Assembly (NCBI GenBank): GCA_035307765.1
Contig: DATGHU010000041.1
Span: forward strand, 62,001-126,000
Reading direction: 5' to 3'
DNA from: a bacterium
GTDB lineage: Bacteria > Sysuimicrobiota > Sysuimicrobiia > Sysuimicrobiales > Segetimicrobiaceae
DNA length: 64,000 nucleotides
The position numbers and the translations under genes were made by a program. Positions 43,307 through 51,368 of this stretch are shown here, in pieces. Under the pieces are notes generated by a model. It saw only the letters and a list, made by a program, of their open reading frames with translations, did not search any database and had not been told where the DNA came from. Each line of letters starts with the position of its first letter. The first letter of the stretch is position 1.

Positions 43307-43992
43307 AACGCGCCGAACCGCCCAGCGTGCCGGCGGCTCGGCGCCGGGCGTTTCAGCGCCGGCTCCTGGGCTGGTACCGCCGGCACCACCGCGATCTGCC
43401 CTGGCGGCGCACCCGCGATCCCTACCACATCCTCGTCTCCGAAATCATGCTTCAGCAGACTCAAGTGGATCGTGTCGTCCCCAAATACCGGGAGTGGCTG
43501 ATGCGGTACCCGTCGCTGGAGTCGCTTGCCGAGGCCGGCAACCGGGAGGTGCGGGAGGCGTGGTATCCGCTCGGCTATAATATCCGGCCGGTCCGGCTAC
43601 GCGACATCGCGCGCGCGGCCCTCCGGCGCCACCATGGCAAAATCCCTCGCACCCGCGAGGAGCTGCTTGCGTTGAAGGGAATCGGCCCCTATACCGCCGG
43701 CGCGGTGCTCAGCTTCGCGTACCGCCAGGACGCGCCCATCCTGGACACAAACGTGCGGCGCGTGCTGCGGCGGGTGTTCCTGGGGGATCGGGCGGCGGCG
43801 CCGGACCGGTTGCTCTGGGGGTTGTCGGAAGCCCTCCTGCCGCACGGGCAGGTGTACCATTTCAATCAAGCCCTGATGGATTTCGGGGCGACCGTCTGCC
43901 GCGCCCGCCGGCCCCGCTGCCCGGCCTGCCCGCTCTCCCGGCTCTGCGCCTCGTTCCCCCTCACCGGGGATGAGCCCGCCGGTGCGGGCTGA
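43303..43992 (+). CDS. mutY: A/G-specific adenine glycosylase, MutY type, lacking C-terminal domain
   Basis: A 229-residue HhH-GPD glycosylase starting at GTG that overlaps the preceding stop. Visible: DLPWRRTRDPYHILVSEIML (catalytic Glu), GIGPYTAGAVLSFAY (HhH motif with Tyr), LDTNVRRVLRR (catalytic Asp) and the [4Fe-4S] ligands in CRARRPRCPACPLSRLC (Cys-x6-Cys-x2-Cys-x5-Cys). It would remove adenine paired with 8-oxoguanine. Full-length MutY adds a NUDIX-like C-terminal domain that recognises 8-oxoG; this protein ends about 15 residues after the cluster. The stop is 4 bp before the convergent fabI stop. Confidence 0.9.
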   Translation: MKRAEPPSVPAARRRAFQRRLLGWYRRHHRDLPWRRTRDPYHILVSEIMLQQTQVDRVVPKYREWLMRYPSLESLAEAGNREVREAWYPLGYNIRPVRLRDIARAALRRHHGKIPRTREELLALKGIGPYTAGAVLSFAYRQDAPILDTNVRRVLRRVFLGDRAAAPDRLLWGLSEALLPHGQVYHFNQALMDFGATVCRARRPRCPACPLSRLCASFPLTGDEPAGAG

Positions 43993-43995
43993 GGC

Positions 43996-44766
43996 TCACA
44001 GTCCCATGACGTGGAAGCCGTTGTCAACGAAGAGCACCGCGCCCGTGACGCCTCGGGCGAGCGGGCTCACCAGGAACGCCGCGGCATCCGCGACCTCCGC
44101 GGGGTCGGTGTTCCGGCGGAGCGGGGAGCGCTCTTCCATGATGCCGAGGATCCGGCTGAACCCCTGGATCGCCCGCGCCGAGGTGGTCTTGATCGGGCCC
44201 GCGGAGATGGCGTTGACTCGAATTCCGCGCGGGCCGAGGTCGCTGGCCAGATACCGGACGGACGCCTCGAGCGCGGCCTTGGCCACCCCCATCACGTTGT
44301 AGTTGGGCATCACCCGGTCCGACCCCAGGTAGGTCAGAGTCACGATGCCCGCCCCGGGCCGCAGCACGGGGAGGAGGTGGCGGGCCGTCGCGGCGAGGGA
44401 AAACGCGCTGACCTCCAGGGCCAGGGCGAATCCCGCTCGCGAGGTATCGACGTAGGCCCCCGCCAGGTCCTCCCGGTTGGCGAATGCGATGCTGTGGACG
44501 AGGGCGTCCAGACTCCCGACCTGAGCCTGAATCGACCCCGCCAGCTTCGCGAGGTCCTCGTCCCGGGTGACGTCGCAGGGAAGGATCACCGGGTCGGCGA
44601 GGGCGCTGGAGAGCTCGCGCACGTCCTTTTCCTGCCGTTCGCCCTGGAAGGTGAAGACGAGGCGGGCGCCCTCGCGTGCAAACGCCTGGGCGATGGCCCA
44701 GGCGATGCTCCATCGGTTGGCCACCCCCATGACCAGCGCGGTCTTGCCGGCGAGCAGTCCACTCAT
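43996..44766 (-). CDS. fabI: Enoyl-[acyl-carrier-protein] reductase (NADH)
   Basis: I start at ATG 44766 (complement), with GGGAGG upstream and the family start GLLAGKTALVMGVANRWSIAW. The 256-residue SDR-like reductase has the FabI Tyr-x6-Lys site in PNYNVMGVAKAALE and the C-terminal GVTGAVLFVDNGFHVMGL. It reduces trans-2-enoyl-ACP in the last step of the fatty-acid elongation cycle and is the triclosan target in other bacteria. Its start codon overlaps the stop of nth by ATGA, so the two are co-translated. Confidence 0.95.
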   Translation of the reverse strand: MSGLLAGKTALVMGVANRWSIAWAIAQAFAREGARLVFTFQGERQEKDVRELSSALADPVILPCDVTRDEDLAKLAGSIQAQVGSLDALVHSIAFANREDLAGAYVDTSRAGFALALEVSAFSLAATARHLLPVLRPGAGIVTLTYLGSDRVMPNYNVMGVAKAALEASVRYLASDLGPRGIRVNAISAGPIKTTSARAIQGFSRILGIMEERSPLRRNTDPAEVADAAAFLVSPLARGVTGAVLFVDNGFHVMGL

Positions 44767-45569
44767 CGCGTGCGCCTCCCTGGCGTCTTGGACCGGACTC
44801 CCCGTCCCCCGGCGGCCCGGCCGGTACCTTTCCCGCCGGACGCCATCCACGGGGGGAATCCCCCGTACTTCGCGGACGGACACAGGTCGCGGAGCGGGCA
44901 CGAGGCGCACAGGGGCCGGCGCGCGTCGCAAATCTCGCGACCGAAGTAGATGAGCCTGAGCGAGAACTGGCTCCACGCCCCCCGGGGAATCACGGCCATG
45001 AGATCCTGCTCTATCTTGTCCGGATCGTTGTGCGCGGTGAGGGCCAGCCGGCGCGAGAGGCGCCGGACGTGCGTGTCGACGACGATGCCGGGGACCCCGA
45101 AGACGCTGAGCACGACGTTTGCCGTCTTCCGTCCCACGCCGTCCAAGCGGACCAGGGCCTCCATCGTCCGCGGGACCTCTCCGTTGTGGCGCTCGAGGAG
45201 CAGTCGGGCGGTGCTCTGGATGGCTCGCGCTTTCGCGCGGAAGAACCCGGTGCTGTGGATCGCCCGTTCAAGCGCCTCCCGCTGGGCGCCGGCGAAGTCG
45301 GCGGGGGTGCGGTAGCGCTGGAAAAGCGCCTCCGTCACCGCATTGACCACCGCGTCGGTGCACTGCGCGGAGAGGATGGTGGCGACCAACAGCTCGAACG
45401 GGGAGGAGTGCCGGAGCGGGATGGCGGCGCGCGGGTATCGGAGGGCGAGCCGTCGCACGATCGCCCCGGCGCGGCGCGTGCGCGCGGCCGGGGTCTCGCG
45501 GGGCAGGCCGGCGCCGGTCCGCCCGGCAGTCGTTCCCAGTCGTGCGCCCGCGCCCCCCACGTGCTTCAC
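44763..45569 (-). CDS. nth: Endonuclease III (Nth), DNA glycosylase/AP lyase
   Basis: The start is uncertain; I choose GTG 45569 (complement). The 268-residue product has the HhH-GPD core of Nth: the LDGVGRKTANVV hairpin with catalytic Lys, VVDTHVRRLSRRL with catalytic Asp, and the [4Fe-4S] loop CDARRPLCASCPLRDLC. It removes oxidised pyrimidines and cleaves the abasic site. A basic tail of about 30 residues follows the cluster. The stop overlaps the fabI start. The divergent M24 peptidase gene begins 160 bp away. Confidence 0.92.
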   Translation of the reverse strand: MKHVGGAGARLGTTAGRTGAGLPRETPAARTRRAGAIVRRLALRYPRAAIPLRHSSPFELLVATILSAQCTDAVVNAVTEALFQRYRTPADFAGAQREALERAIHSTGFFRAKARAIQSTARLLLERHNGEVPRTMEALVRLDGVGRKTANVVLSVFGVPGIVVDTHVRRLSRRLALTAHNDPDKIEQDLMAVIPRGAWSQFSLRLIYFGREICDARRPLCASCPLRDLCPSAKYGGFPPWMASGGKGTGRAAGGRGVRSKTPGRRTR

Positions 45570-45728
45570 TCTATCGTGGGCGTCTGTGAGTGTCAATTTG
45601 GGATGCGCGGCGAAGCGTAAGGAGGATCTGCGCGACGCCCGAGGCGCGATGGGGCGATGTCGGCGGTGCGTCTCCAGGAGACGGGGGCGCGGGCGAGAAT
45701 AGCCGAGGGGGACTGGGGAGGTGACGCA

Positions 45729-46829
45729 ATGGATTACGCAGCGCGGGTGCAGTCGGCGCGGCGGTTGATGGGCGAGCAGCAGATCGACCTGCTTGCCCTG
45801 GCGCCAAACGACGACATGCGCTATCTGTTGGGATACGTGCCGCACCCCGACGAGCGCCCGTGCTACCTGCTGGTGGACTCCGTGGGGAGCGCGTTTGTCG
45901 TCCCGTCCCTCAACGCCACCGAGGCCGCGCAGCACGTGACGCTGCCGAGCTTCGCGTACAGCGACGCCGACGGCCCCGCCGCGGCGCTGGCCGCGGCCCG
46001 GCGTGCCCTCGGTGGGCGGACGCCGAGTCGGATCGCCGTGTCCGACACGATGCGCGCGGACTTCGTCCTGACGCTGCGGGCCGCCTACCCCGATGCCGGG
46101 CTCGCCCTTGGGTCGCTGGTCCTCGCCCCGCTGCGTATGCGAAAGTCGGCCGAGGAGATCGAGCTGATCAAACGGAGCGGCCTGCACGCCGATCAGGCGA
46201 TGCGCGACGCGTGGGGGGCCTGCCGGGTCGGCGCTACCGAGCGGGAAATCTCCGAGGCCGCGGCGGCATCGTTTCGCCGGTCCGGATCGGAGGAAGTGCT
46301 CTTTGCCCAAGTGGCGTCCGGTCCGAACGGCGCGTTTCCACATCACCACTCCGGCAGCCGTGCGCTGCGTCCCGGCGACGCGGTGACACTCGACCTGGGG
46401 GGCCGCCTCGACGGCTACGCGTCCGACCTGACCCGGGCGGCGTTCCTGGGCACGCCCCCGCCGCGGTATCTTGAGGCGCACCGAGCGGTCGAGGCGGCGG
46501 TCGTGGCGGGCATGGCGGCCGCGCGGCCCGGCGCCCTTCTCAAGGACGTGGACCTGGCAGGGAGGGGCGAAATCGCCCGCGCGGGGTTCGGTGAGTACTT
46601 CATCCACCGCATCGGGCACGGGCTGGGCCTCACCGGCCACGAACTGCCGAGCGTCACGCACCTGAACGCGCAGCCGATTGCGGAGGGCATGGTGTTCTCG
46701 GTTGAGCCGGGGATCTACATTCCCGGGGAGTTCGGCGTGCGCCTGGAAGAGATCGTGTACATCGCCCGGGATGGCGCGCACCGGATCAGCCTGCTCCCCC
46801 GGGACGTGCACCAAGTTCCCGCCGGGTGA
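45729..46829 (+). CDS. M24 family Xaa-Pro dipeptidase-like metallopeptidase
   Basis: I start at ATG 45729, with GGGGAGGTG upstream, excluding a non-conserved N-terminal extension. The 366-residue protein has an N-terminal creatinase-like domain and the pita-bread catalytic domain. Metal ligands are in LDLGGRLDGYASDLTR (two Asp), IGHGLGL (His), SVEPGIY (Glu) and RLEEIV (Glu). It hydrolyses peptide bonds before proline, or related substrates, in the cytoplasm. No signal peptide. Its stop is 40 bp from the convergent inositol-phosphatase gene. Confidence 0.9.
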   Translation: MDYAARVQSARRLMGEQQIDLLALAPNDDMRYLLGYVPHPDERPCYLLVDSVGSAFVVPSLNATEAAQHVTLPSFAYSDADGPAAALAAARRALGGRTPSRIAVSDTMRADFVLTLRAAYPDAGLALGSLVLAPLRMRKSAEEIELIKRSGLHADQAMRDAWGACRVGATEREISEAAAASFRRSGSEEVLFAQVASGPNGAFPHHHSGSRALRPGDAVTLDLGGRLDGYASDLTRAAFLGTPPPRYLEAHRAVEAAVVAGMAAARPGALLKDVDLAGRGEIARAGFGEYFIHRIGHGLGLTGHELPSVTHLNAQPIAEGMVFSVEPGIYIPGEFGVRLEEIVYIARDGAHRISLLPRDVHQVPAG

Positions 46830-46869
46830 GGATCCTCCCCCCGGCCGAGGCGCGGGAGCGGCGCCTGAG

Positions 46870-47712
46870 CTAGTCGAGCCCGCTCCGCCCCTTGGCGAGA
46901 ACGGCGACAACCGCGTCGTGGATCCCGCCGTTCGTGGCGAGGATCTGCCGGCCGTGCAGGTCCAGCCGCCGGCCGCGCAGATCGGTCACCCGGCCTCCGG
47001 CTTCCTCGACGAGCAGCGCGCCCGCGGCGAAGTCCCAGGCGTGCGGGCCGATTTCCCAATAGCCTTCGAACTGGCCGAGCGCGATCGCGGCGAGGCTCAA
47101 GGCGGCCGATCCCATGTTGCGGATCTTTCCGGCGCCGAGCACGAGGTTGGTGAAATGGTCGAGGTTGATCCGCGTCTCGGCGACGTCGTGCGGGAAACCA
47201 GTCGAGAGCACGGCCTGATCGAGGCGGGTCGTCCCCGGGACCCTGAGCCGCCGCCAGTGCGACAGGTCTCCCCACCCTCCGGGGTCGGCGGGGAGGTCGG
47301 CCAGTTCGGCGGCGAAGGCGCCGCGATCCGCCTCCGCCGCGTAGACTTCGCCGAAGATGGTGTTTAGGATCACCCCGGCGATCGGCCGGCCGTTCCGCTC
47401 GAGCGCGATGCTCACCGCGAACCACGGGATCGCACGGGCGAAATTGAACGTCCCGTCGAGCGGATCGATCAACCAGGTGTACTCGCCCTTCCCCTGGGGA
47501 CCGCCCTCTTCTCCGAGAAAGGCGTGGTCTGGGAACGTCGATCTGAGCATCTCGACGATCGCCGCCTCGGACGCACGGTCCGCCTCGGTGACCGGATCGT
47601 TTCGACCCTTGAAGTCGACCCGGATCCCCCGCCGGAAAGAGGCGCGGTGAATTTCCCCGGCCGCACGGGCGGCACGCAGCGCGGCGACGCTGAACGGTGA
47701 GAGGGCGTGCAT
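46870..47712 (-). CDS. Inositol monophosphatase family protein
   Basis: I start at ATG 47712 (complement); an in-frame ATG at 47733 is equally possible as neither has a clear ribosome site. The 280-residue protein has metal-binding motifs of the SuhB/HisN family: GEEGGP (Glu), WLIDPLDGTFNFARAIPWFA (Asp-Pro-Leu-Asp-Gly-Thr), and the WEIGPHAWDFAAGALLVEEAGG segment (Asp). It should remove phosphate from inositol phosphate or a related sugar phosphate with Mg2+. The Ndk-ggt and M24 neighbours give no clue to substrate. Confidence 0.87.
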   Translation of the reverse strand: MHALSPFSVAALRAARAAGEIHRASFRRGIRVDFKGRNDPVTEADRASEAAIVEMLRSTFPDHAFLGEEGGPQGKGEYTWLIDPLDGTFNFARAIPWFAVSIALERNGRPIAGVILNTIFGEVYAAEADRGAFAAELADLPADPGGWGDLSHWRRLRVPGTTRLDQAVLSTGFPHDVAETRINLDHFTNLVLGAGKIRNMGSAALSLAAIALGQFEGYWEIGPHAWDFAAGALLVEEAGGRVTDLRGRRLDLHGRQILATNGGIHDAVVAVLAKGRSGLD

Positions 47713-47885
47713 ACCAAAGGCCACTATACGCATCGGCGCCCGCGGTGTCGAGCGGCAGGCGACCCGCTGCGCGCTGCCCGCCCCAGGGTGCAGGAGAGCG
47801 TGCGGAGAACCGGAATGGTACACCGACCAGTGGAACGGCGGCAAGAGGGTAAATTTAGATCAGAATGGCGAATCGCCGTGATATT

Positions 47886-47905
47886 GGAGGGATTCCGCCA
47901 CGCTG
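47886..47905 (+). promoter_or_regulatory. Ribosome site and probable CTG start of the MgtE-like sensor gene
   Basis: GGAGGG (47886-47891) lies 11 bp before an in-frame CTG (47903), but 26 bp before the nearest ATG (47918). Reading from CTG gives the leader YLSGMIGKPVYD, which matches the usual start of PRC/MgtE-type proteins. A non-AUG start is therefore more likely than initiation at the ATG. Confidence 0.55.
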
Positions 47906-49201
47906 TACCTCAGCGGGATGATCGGTAAGCCGGTCTACGACGCGGCCGGAGAGGCGTTCGACACCGTCTCCGACCTGGTGATTTATCATGGGACCGAGAA
48001 GTTCCCGCGGATCTCGGGGGTCCTGCTGAACGGCGACCGCAGCCGCGTCGCCGTCATCCCGTGGGATGCGGTCGCCGAGTTTTCGCCCGGCGGCATCCGG
48101 CTCCGCGTGGAGCGCCGCCGACTCGCCCCCCGGCCGCTGCAGCCCGACGAGATTCTCCTTCGCGAAGATATCCTCGACACGCAGGTGGTCGACACCGACG
48201 ACATCAAGGTCGTCCGGGTCAACGACCTCGAGTTGCGGCAGGTCGGCAACGAGGTGCGCGTGGCCGGGGCGGATGTCGGCACGCGCTCGCTCCTCCGGCG
48301 GCTGGGGCTCGAGCCGGTCGTCTGCCGCGCGTTTGAGCGGGTGGGGCGGCCGTTGCAGAACCGGATCATCCCTTGGAACCTCGTCGCCGTGCTCGGCGGG
48401 ACGATGACCCCCCTGCGATTGAGCATCTCGCGGGAGAAGCTCAAGAATATCCACCCGGCGGACCTGGCGGATCTGCTCGAGGATCTCGATCGGGACGAGC
48501 GGGTCGAAGTGATGACCGCGCTCGCCGACGAGCACGCCGCCGACGTGCTCGAGGAAGCCGAGCCGGACGTGCAAACGACGGTCATCCAGGAACTGCCGAG
48601 TGAGCGGGCCGCCGATATCCTCGAGGAGATGAAGCCCGATGAGGCGGCGGACGTCCTCGGGGAGCTCCCCGAGGCCCAGGCCGAAGACCTGATCGCCCGC
48701 ATGGAGGACGATAAGGCCGAGGAGGTCACCCGGCTGCTCCAGTACGAGCCCGAGACCGCCGCGGGCAAGATGACGACCGAGTTCATCGCCCTGTCCGTGT
48801 CGATGACGGTGGACCAGGTCATCGCGCGGCTGCGGGAAACCAAGCCGGACTCTGAAACGATCTACTACCTCTACGTCGTCGACGACGGCGGGCGCCTCGC
48901 CGGCGTCCTCTCGATCCGCAGCTTGGTCACCGCGGCGTCGGGCACGCCCATCTCCCAGTTGATGCGGGCGGACGTGATCTACGTCCGCGTCGACGCCAGC
49001 GTCGAGGACGTCGCGGGGGCTCTGGTGAAGTACGACCTGCTGGCGGTGCCCGTGGTCGAGGAGGACGGCCGGCTCATCGGCATCGTCACGATCGACCACC
49101 TCATCGACATCTTGCTGGAAAAGTACGGTCCCCGGAAGCTCGGGGGCGGGTTCGACCTGCTCCGCCGCAAGGCGGCCAGGGAGGGGCCGGGGGTCCGATG
49201 A
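47903..49201 (+). CDS. PRC-barrel/MgtE_N/CBS sensor protein without membrane domain
   Basis: The 432-residue soluble protein begins at the proposed CTG 47903 (ATG 47918 is the fallback). A PRC-barrel-like part (MIGKPVYDAAGEAFDTVSDLV) comes first, then an MgtE N-terminal superhelix with repeats of L-x-x-L-P-x-x-x-A-A-D-x-L-E-x-M type (DLADLLEDLDRDERVEVM; AADVLEEAEPDVQTTVI; RAADILEEMKPDEAADVL), then two CBS domains (about 290-410, including YYLYVVDDGGRLAGVLSIR and VPVVEEDGRLIGIVTIDHL). In MgtE these parts sense Mg2+ and gate the channel. Here the channel domain is absent and an Nramp-type transporter is encoded next with a 4-bp overlap. Confidence 0.85.
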   Translation: MYLSGMIGKPVYDAAGEAFDTVSDLVIYHGTEKFPRISGVLLNGDRSRVAVIPWDAVAEFSPGGIRLRVERRRLAPRPLQPDEILLREDILDTQVVDTDDIKVVRVNDLELRQVGNEVRVAGADVGTRSLLRRLGLEPVVCRAFERVGRPLQNRIIPWNLVAVLGGTMTPLRLSISREKLKNIHPADLADLLEDLDRDERVEVMTALADEHAADVLEEAEPDVQTTVIQELPSERAADILEEMKPDEAADVLGELPEAQAEDLIARMEDDKAEEVTRLLQYEPETAAGKMTTEFIALSVSMTVDQVIARLRETKPDSETIYYLYVVDDGGRLAGVLSIRSLVTAASGTPISQLMRADVIYVRVDASVEDVAGALVKYDLLAVPVVEEDGRLIGIVTIDHLIDILLEKYGPRKLGGGFDLLRRKAAREGPGVR

Positions 49202-50484
49202 GCTTTACGCCGCCGCTCCTCCGCCGCGCCACCCAGAGTGCGGCGATCAGCCGGCTCATGATCTTTTTCGCCATCATGGGGCCCGGCATCATCACCCAAA
49301 ACGTCGACAACGATGCCGGGGGGATCACCACCTACTCGCTCGCCGGGGCGGGGTTCGGCTACGCCATGCTCTGGACCATGATCCCGATCACCATCGCGCT
49401 CTACGTCGTCCAGGAGATGGCGGCGCGGCTCGGGGCCGTGACCGGACACGGCCTGGCGGACCTGATCCGCGAGCGGTACGGGGTGCGGATAACTACCCTC
49501 GTCATGCTGGCCTTGCTCCTTGCCGACTTCGGGAACACGATGGCGGAGTTTTCGGGGCTGGCCGCGGGCGGGGAGATCTTCGGCGTGTCCAAGTACATCC
49601 TGGTCCCCATTGGCGCCCTGGCGGTGTGGTGGCTCGTGCTGAAGGGGACGTTCCGCTCGGTTGAGCGGGTGTTTCTCATCGCCAGCGCGTTCTACATCTC
49701 GTATATCGTCTCCGGGGTGCTGGCGCATCCCGACTGGGGGCAGGTGCTTCGGGCCACGGTCGTCCCGTCGTTCCAAATCCGGACCGACTACATCATCCTG
49801 CTGGTCGGCGTCGTGGGCACGACGATCGCGCCCTGGATGCAGTTCTACCTCCAGTCGGCCGTGGTGGAGAAGCGGATCACCGTCAAGGAGTACGGCTATA
49901 CCCGGGCCGACGTGCTGATCGGGTCGATCATGACGGACGTGGTGGCCTGGTTCATCATCGTGGCGTGCGGTGCCACGATCTTCGCGCACCACCTGCATGT
50001 GGAGACGGTGGGGGACGCCGCGCGGGCGCTCGGCCCGCTGGCGGGGCGGTACGCGTCCGATCTGTTTGCCTTCGGGCTGATCAACGCGTCGCTCTTCTCG
50101 GCCAGCGTCCTGCCGCTCGCCACCTCCTACTACGTCTGCGAGGCGCTCGGCTTCGAGGCCGGGGTCGACCGCACGGCCCGGGAGGCCCCCGTCTTCTACG
50201 GCCTCTACGCCGCGCTGATCGTCGGCGCGTGCATCGTCGTGCTGCTGCCGAACGCGCCCCTGCTCGCGATTCTCTTCCTCTCACAGGTGGCGAACGGGGT
50301 GCTGCTGCCGTTCATCCTCATCTTCATGCTGCTGCTGGTGAACCGGAAGCGGCTGATGGGGAAGTTCACGAACTCGCGCCTGTTCAACGTCATTGCCTGG
50401 ATCACCGTCGTCGTCATGATCGCGCTGACGCTGGCCTTGGTCATCACCCAGATCTTCCCGATCGGCGGCCCCGCACCCGGGTAA
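49198..50484 (+). CDS. Nramp-related divalent metal transporter, Mg2+-type site
   Basis: A 428-residue, ~11-helix Nramp/SLC11 protein whose ATG overlaps the stop of the sensor gene. In classical Nramp, TM1 has Asp-Pro-Gly-Asn and TM6 has Met-Pro-His. Here TM1 reads NVDNDAGGITT (Asp39, Ala40, Gly41, Gly42), and TM6 reads GTTIAPWMQFYLQS (Ala211, Pro212, Trp213). Loss of the soft Met ligand is what is reported for Nramp-related Mg2+ transporters (NRMT), so Mg2+ uptake is the best inference. The MgtE-like sensor encoded with it would supply Mg2+-dependent control. Mn2+ or Fe2+ specificity is unlikely but not excluded. Confidence 0.88.
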   Translation: MSFTPPLLRRATQSAAISRLMIFFAIMGPGIITQNVDNDAGGITTYSLAGAGFGYAMLWTMIPITIALYVVQEMAARLGAVTGHGLADLIRERYGVRITTLVMLALLLADFGNTMAEFSGLAAGGEIFGVSKYILVPIGALAVWWLVLKGTFRSVERVFLIASAFYISYIVSGVLAHPDWGQVLRATVVPSFQIRTDYIILLVGVVGTTIAPWMQFYLQSAVVEKRITVKEYGYTRADVLIGSIMTDVVAWFIIVACGATIFAHHLHVETVGDAARALGPLAGRYASDLFAFGLINASLFSASVLPLATSYYVCEALGFEAGVDRTAREAPVFYGLYAALIVGACIVVLLPNAPLLAILFLSQVANGVLLPFILIFMLLLVNRKRLMGKFTNSRLFNVIAWITVVVMIALTLALVITQIFPIGGPAPG

Positions 50485-50489
50485 GGCGG

Positions 50490-51368
50490 ATGCGACCGGA
50501 CCGGCTGGTAGCGACGTTCAGCATCGTGGCGCGCGATCCCGCGGTCGACGAGTGGGGGATCGCGGTGCAGAGCCGATTCCTCGCCGTCGGCGCCGTGGTC
50601 CCCTGGGCGCAGGCGGGGGTGGGGGGCGTGGCCACCCAGGCCTGGGCCAACGTGGCGTACGGCCCGGCGGCCCTAAGGTGGCTCCGCGACGGCCTCTCCG
50701 CTGCGGATGTGGTCGACCGCCTCGTCGCCGCGGACGAAGGTCGGGATCACCGTCAACTGGGCGTGGTGGACGCCCAAGGTGGGTCGGCGGCCTGGACCGG
50801 TCCCCGCTGCTTCCGTTGGGCCGGCCACCGCAGCGGCGTCAACTACACTTGCCAGGGGAACATCCTGGCCGGGGAGGCGGTTATCCTCGCCATGGAGGAC
50901 TCGTTTCTCGGGTCGCGCGGCCCGTTGTCCCATCGGCTCGTCGCCGCGCTGCGGGCCGGGCAGCAGGCGGGCGGCGACAGCCGCGGTCAGCAGTCGGCGG
51001 CGCTGCTGGTCGTGCGCGAAGGAGGCGGGTACGGGGGGTCGACCGATCGGGCGGTCGACCTGCGGGTCGACGACCACGCGTCGCCGATCGACGAGCTCGA
51101 CCGCCTGCTCGCCCTCCACCGGGTGTTCTTCTCGCCCGCCACCGCCCAGTTGACGCGCGCGGCCGGCAACGTCGTGCGGGAGATGCAGGAGATCTTGACG
51201 AAGCAGGGCTACTATCACGGTCCGATCTCCGCCGAGTACGACGCGGCGACCCGCGCCGCGTTCAAGCAGTTCTGTCACATGGAAAACTTCGAAGCGCGCT
51301 ACCGGGAGGATGAGTTTGTGGACCGCGAGGTGCTGACCTTTATGCGGGGCCGGTACGGCGATGCCTGA
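50490..51368 (+). CDS. DUF1028 (Ntn-hydrolase-like) protein with peptidoglycan-binding-like tail
   Basis: A 292-residue protein starting 6 bp after the transporter stop. The N-terminal ~200 residues match DUF1028: ATFSIVARDPAVDEWGIAVQ, GVGGVATQAWANVAYG, and a late GGGYGGSTDRAVDLRVDDH. This fold resembles Ntn hydrolases, and members are found beside amino-acid and peptide enzymes. The C-terminal ~75 residues (EMQEILTKQGYYHGPISAEYDAATRAAF) have the helix-loop-helix pattern of peptidoglycan-binding-like or recruitment domains. No signal peptide. It is translationally close to the threonine dehydratase gene (overlap of 8 bp). Confidence 0.82.
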   Translation: MRPDRLVATFSIVARDPAVDEWGIAVQSRFLAVGAVVPWAQAGVGGVATQAWANVAYGPAALRWLRDGLSAADVVDRLVAADEGRDHRQLGVVDAQGGSAAWTGPRCFRWAGHRSGVNYTCQGNILAGEAVILAMEDSFLGSRGPLSHRLVAALRAGQQAGGDSRGQQSAALLVVREGGGYGGSTDRAVDLRVDDHASPIDELDRLLALHRVFFSPATAQLTRAAGNVVREMQEILTKQGYYHGPISAEYDAATRAAFKQFCHMENFEARYREDEFVDREVLTFMRGRYGDA

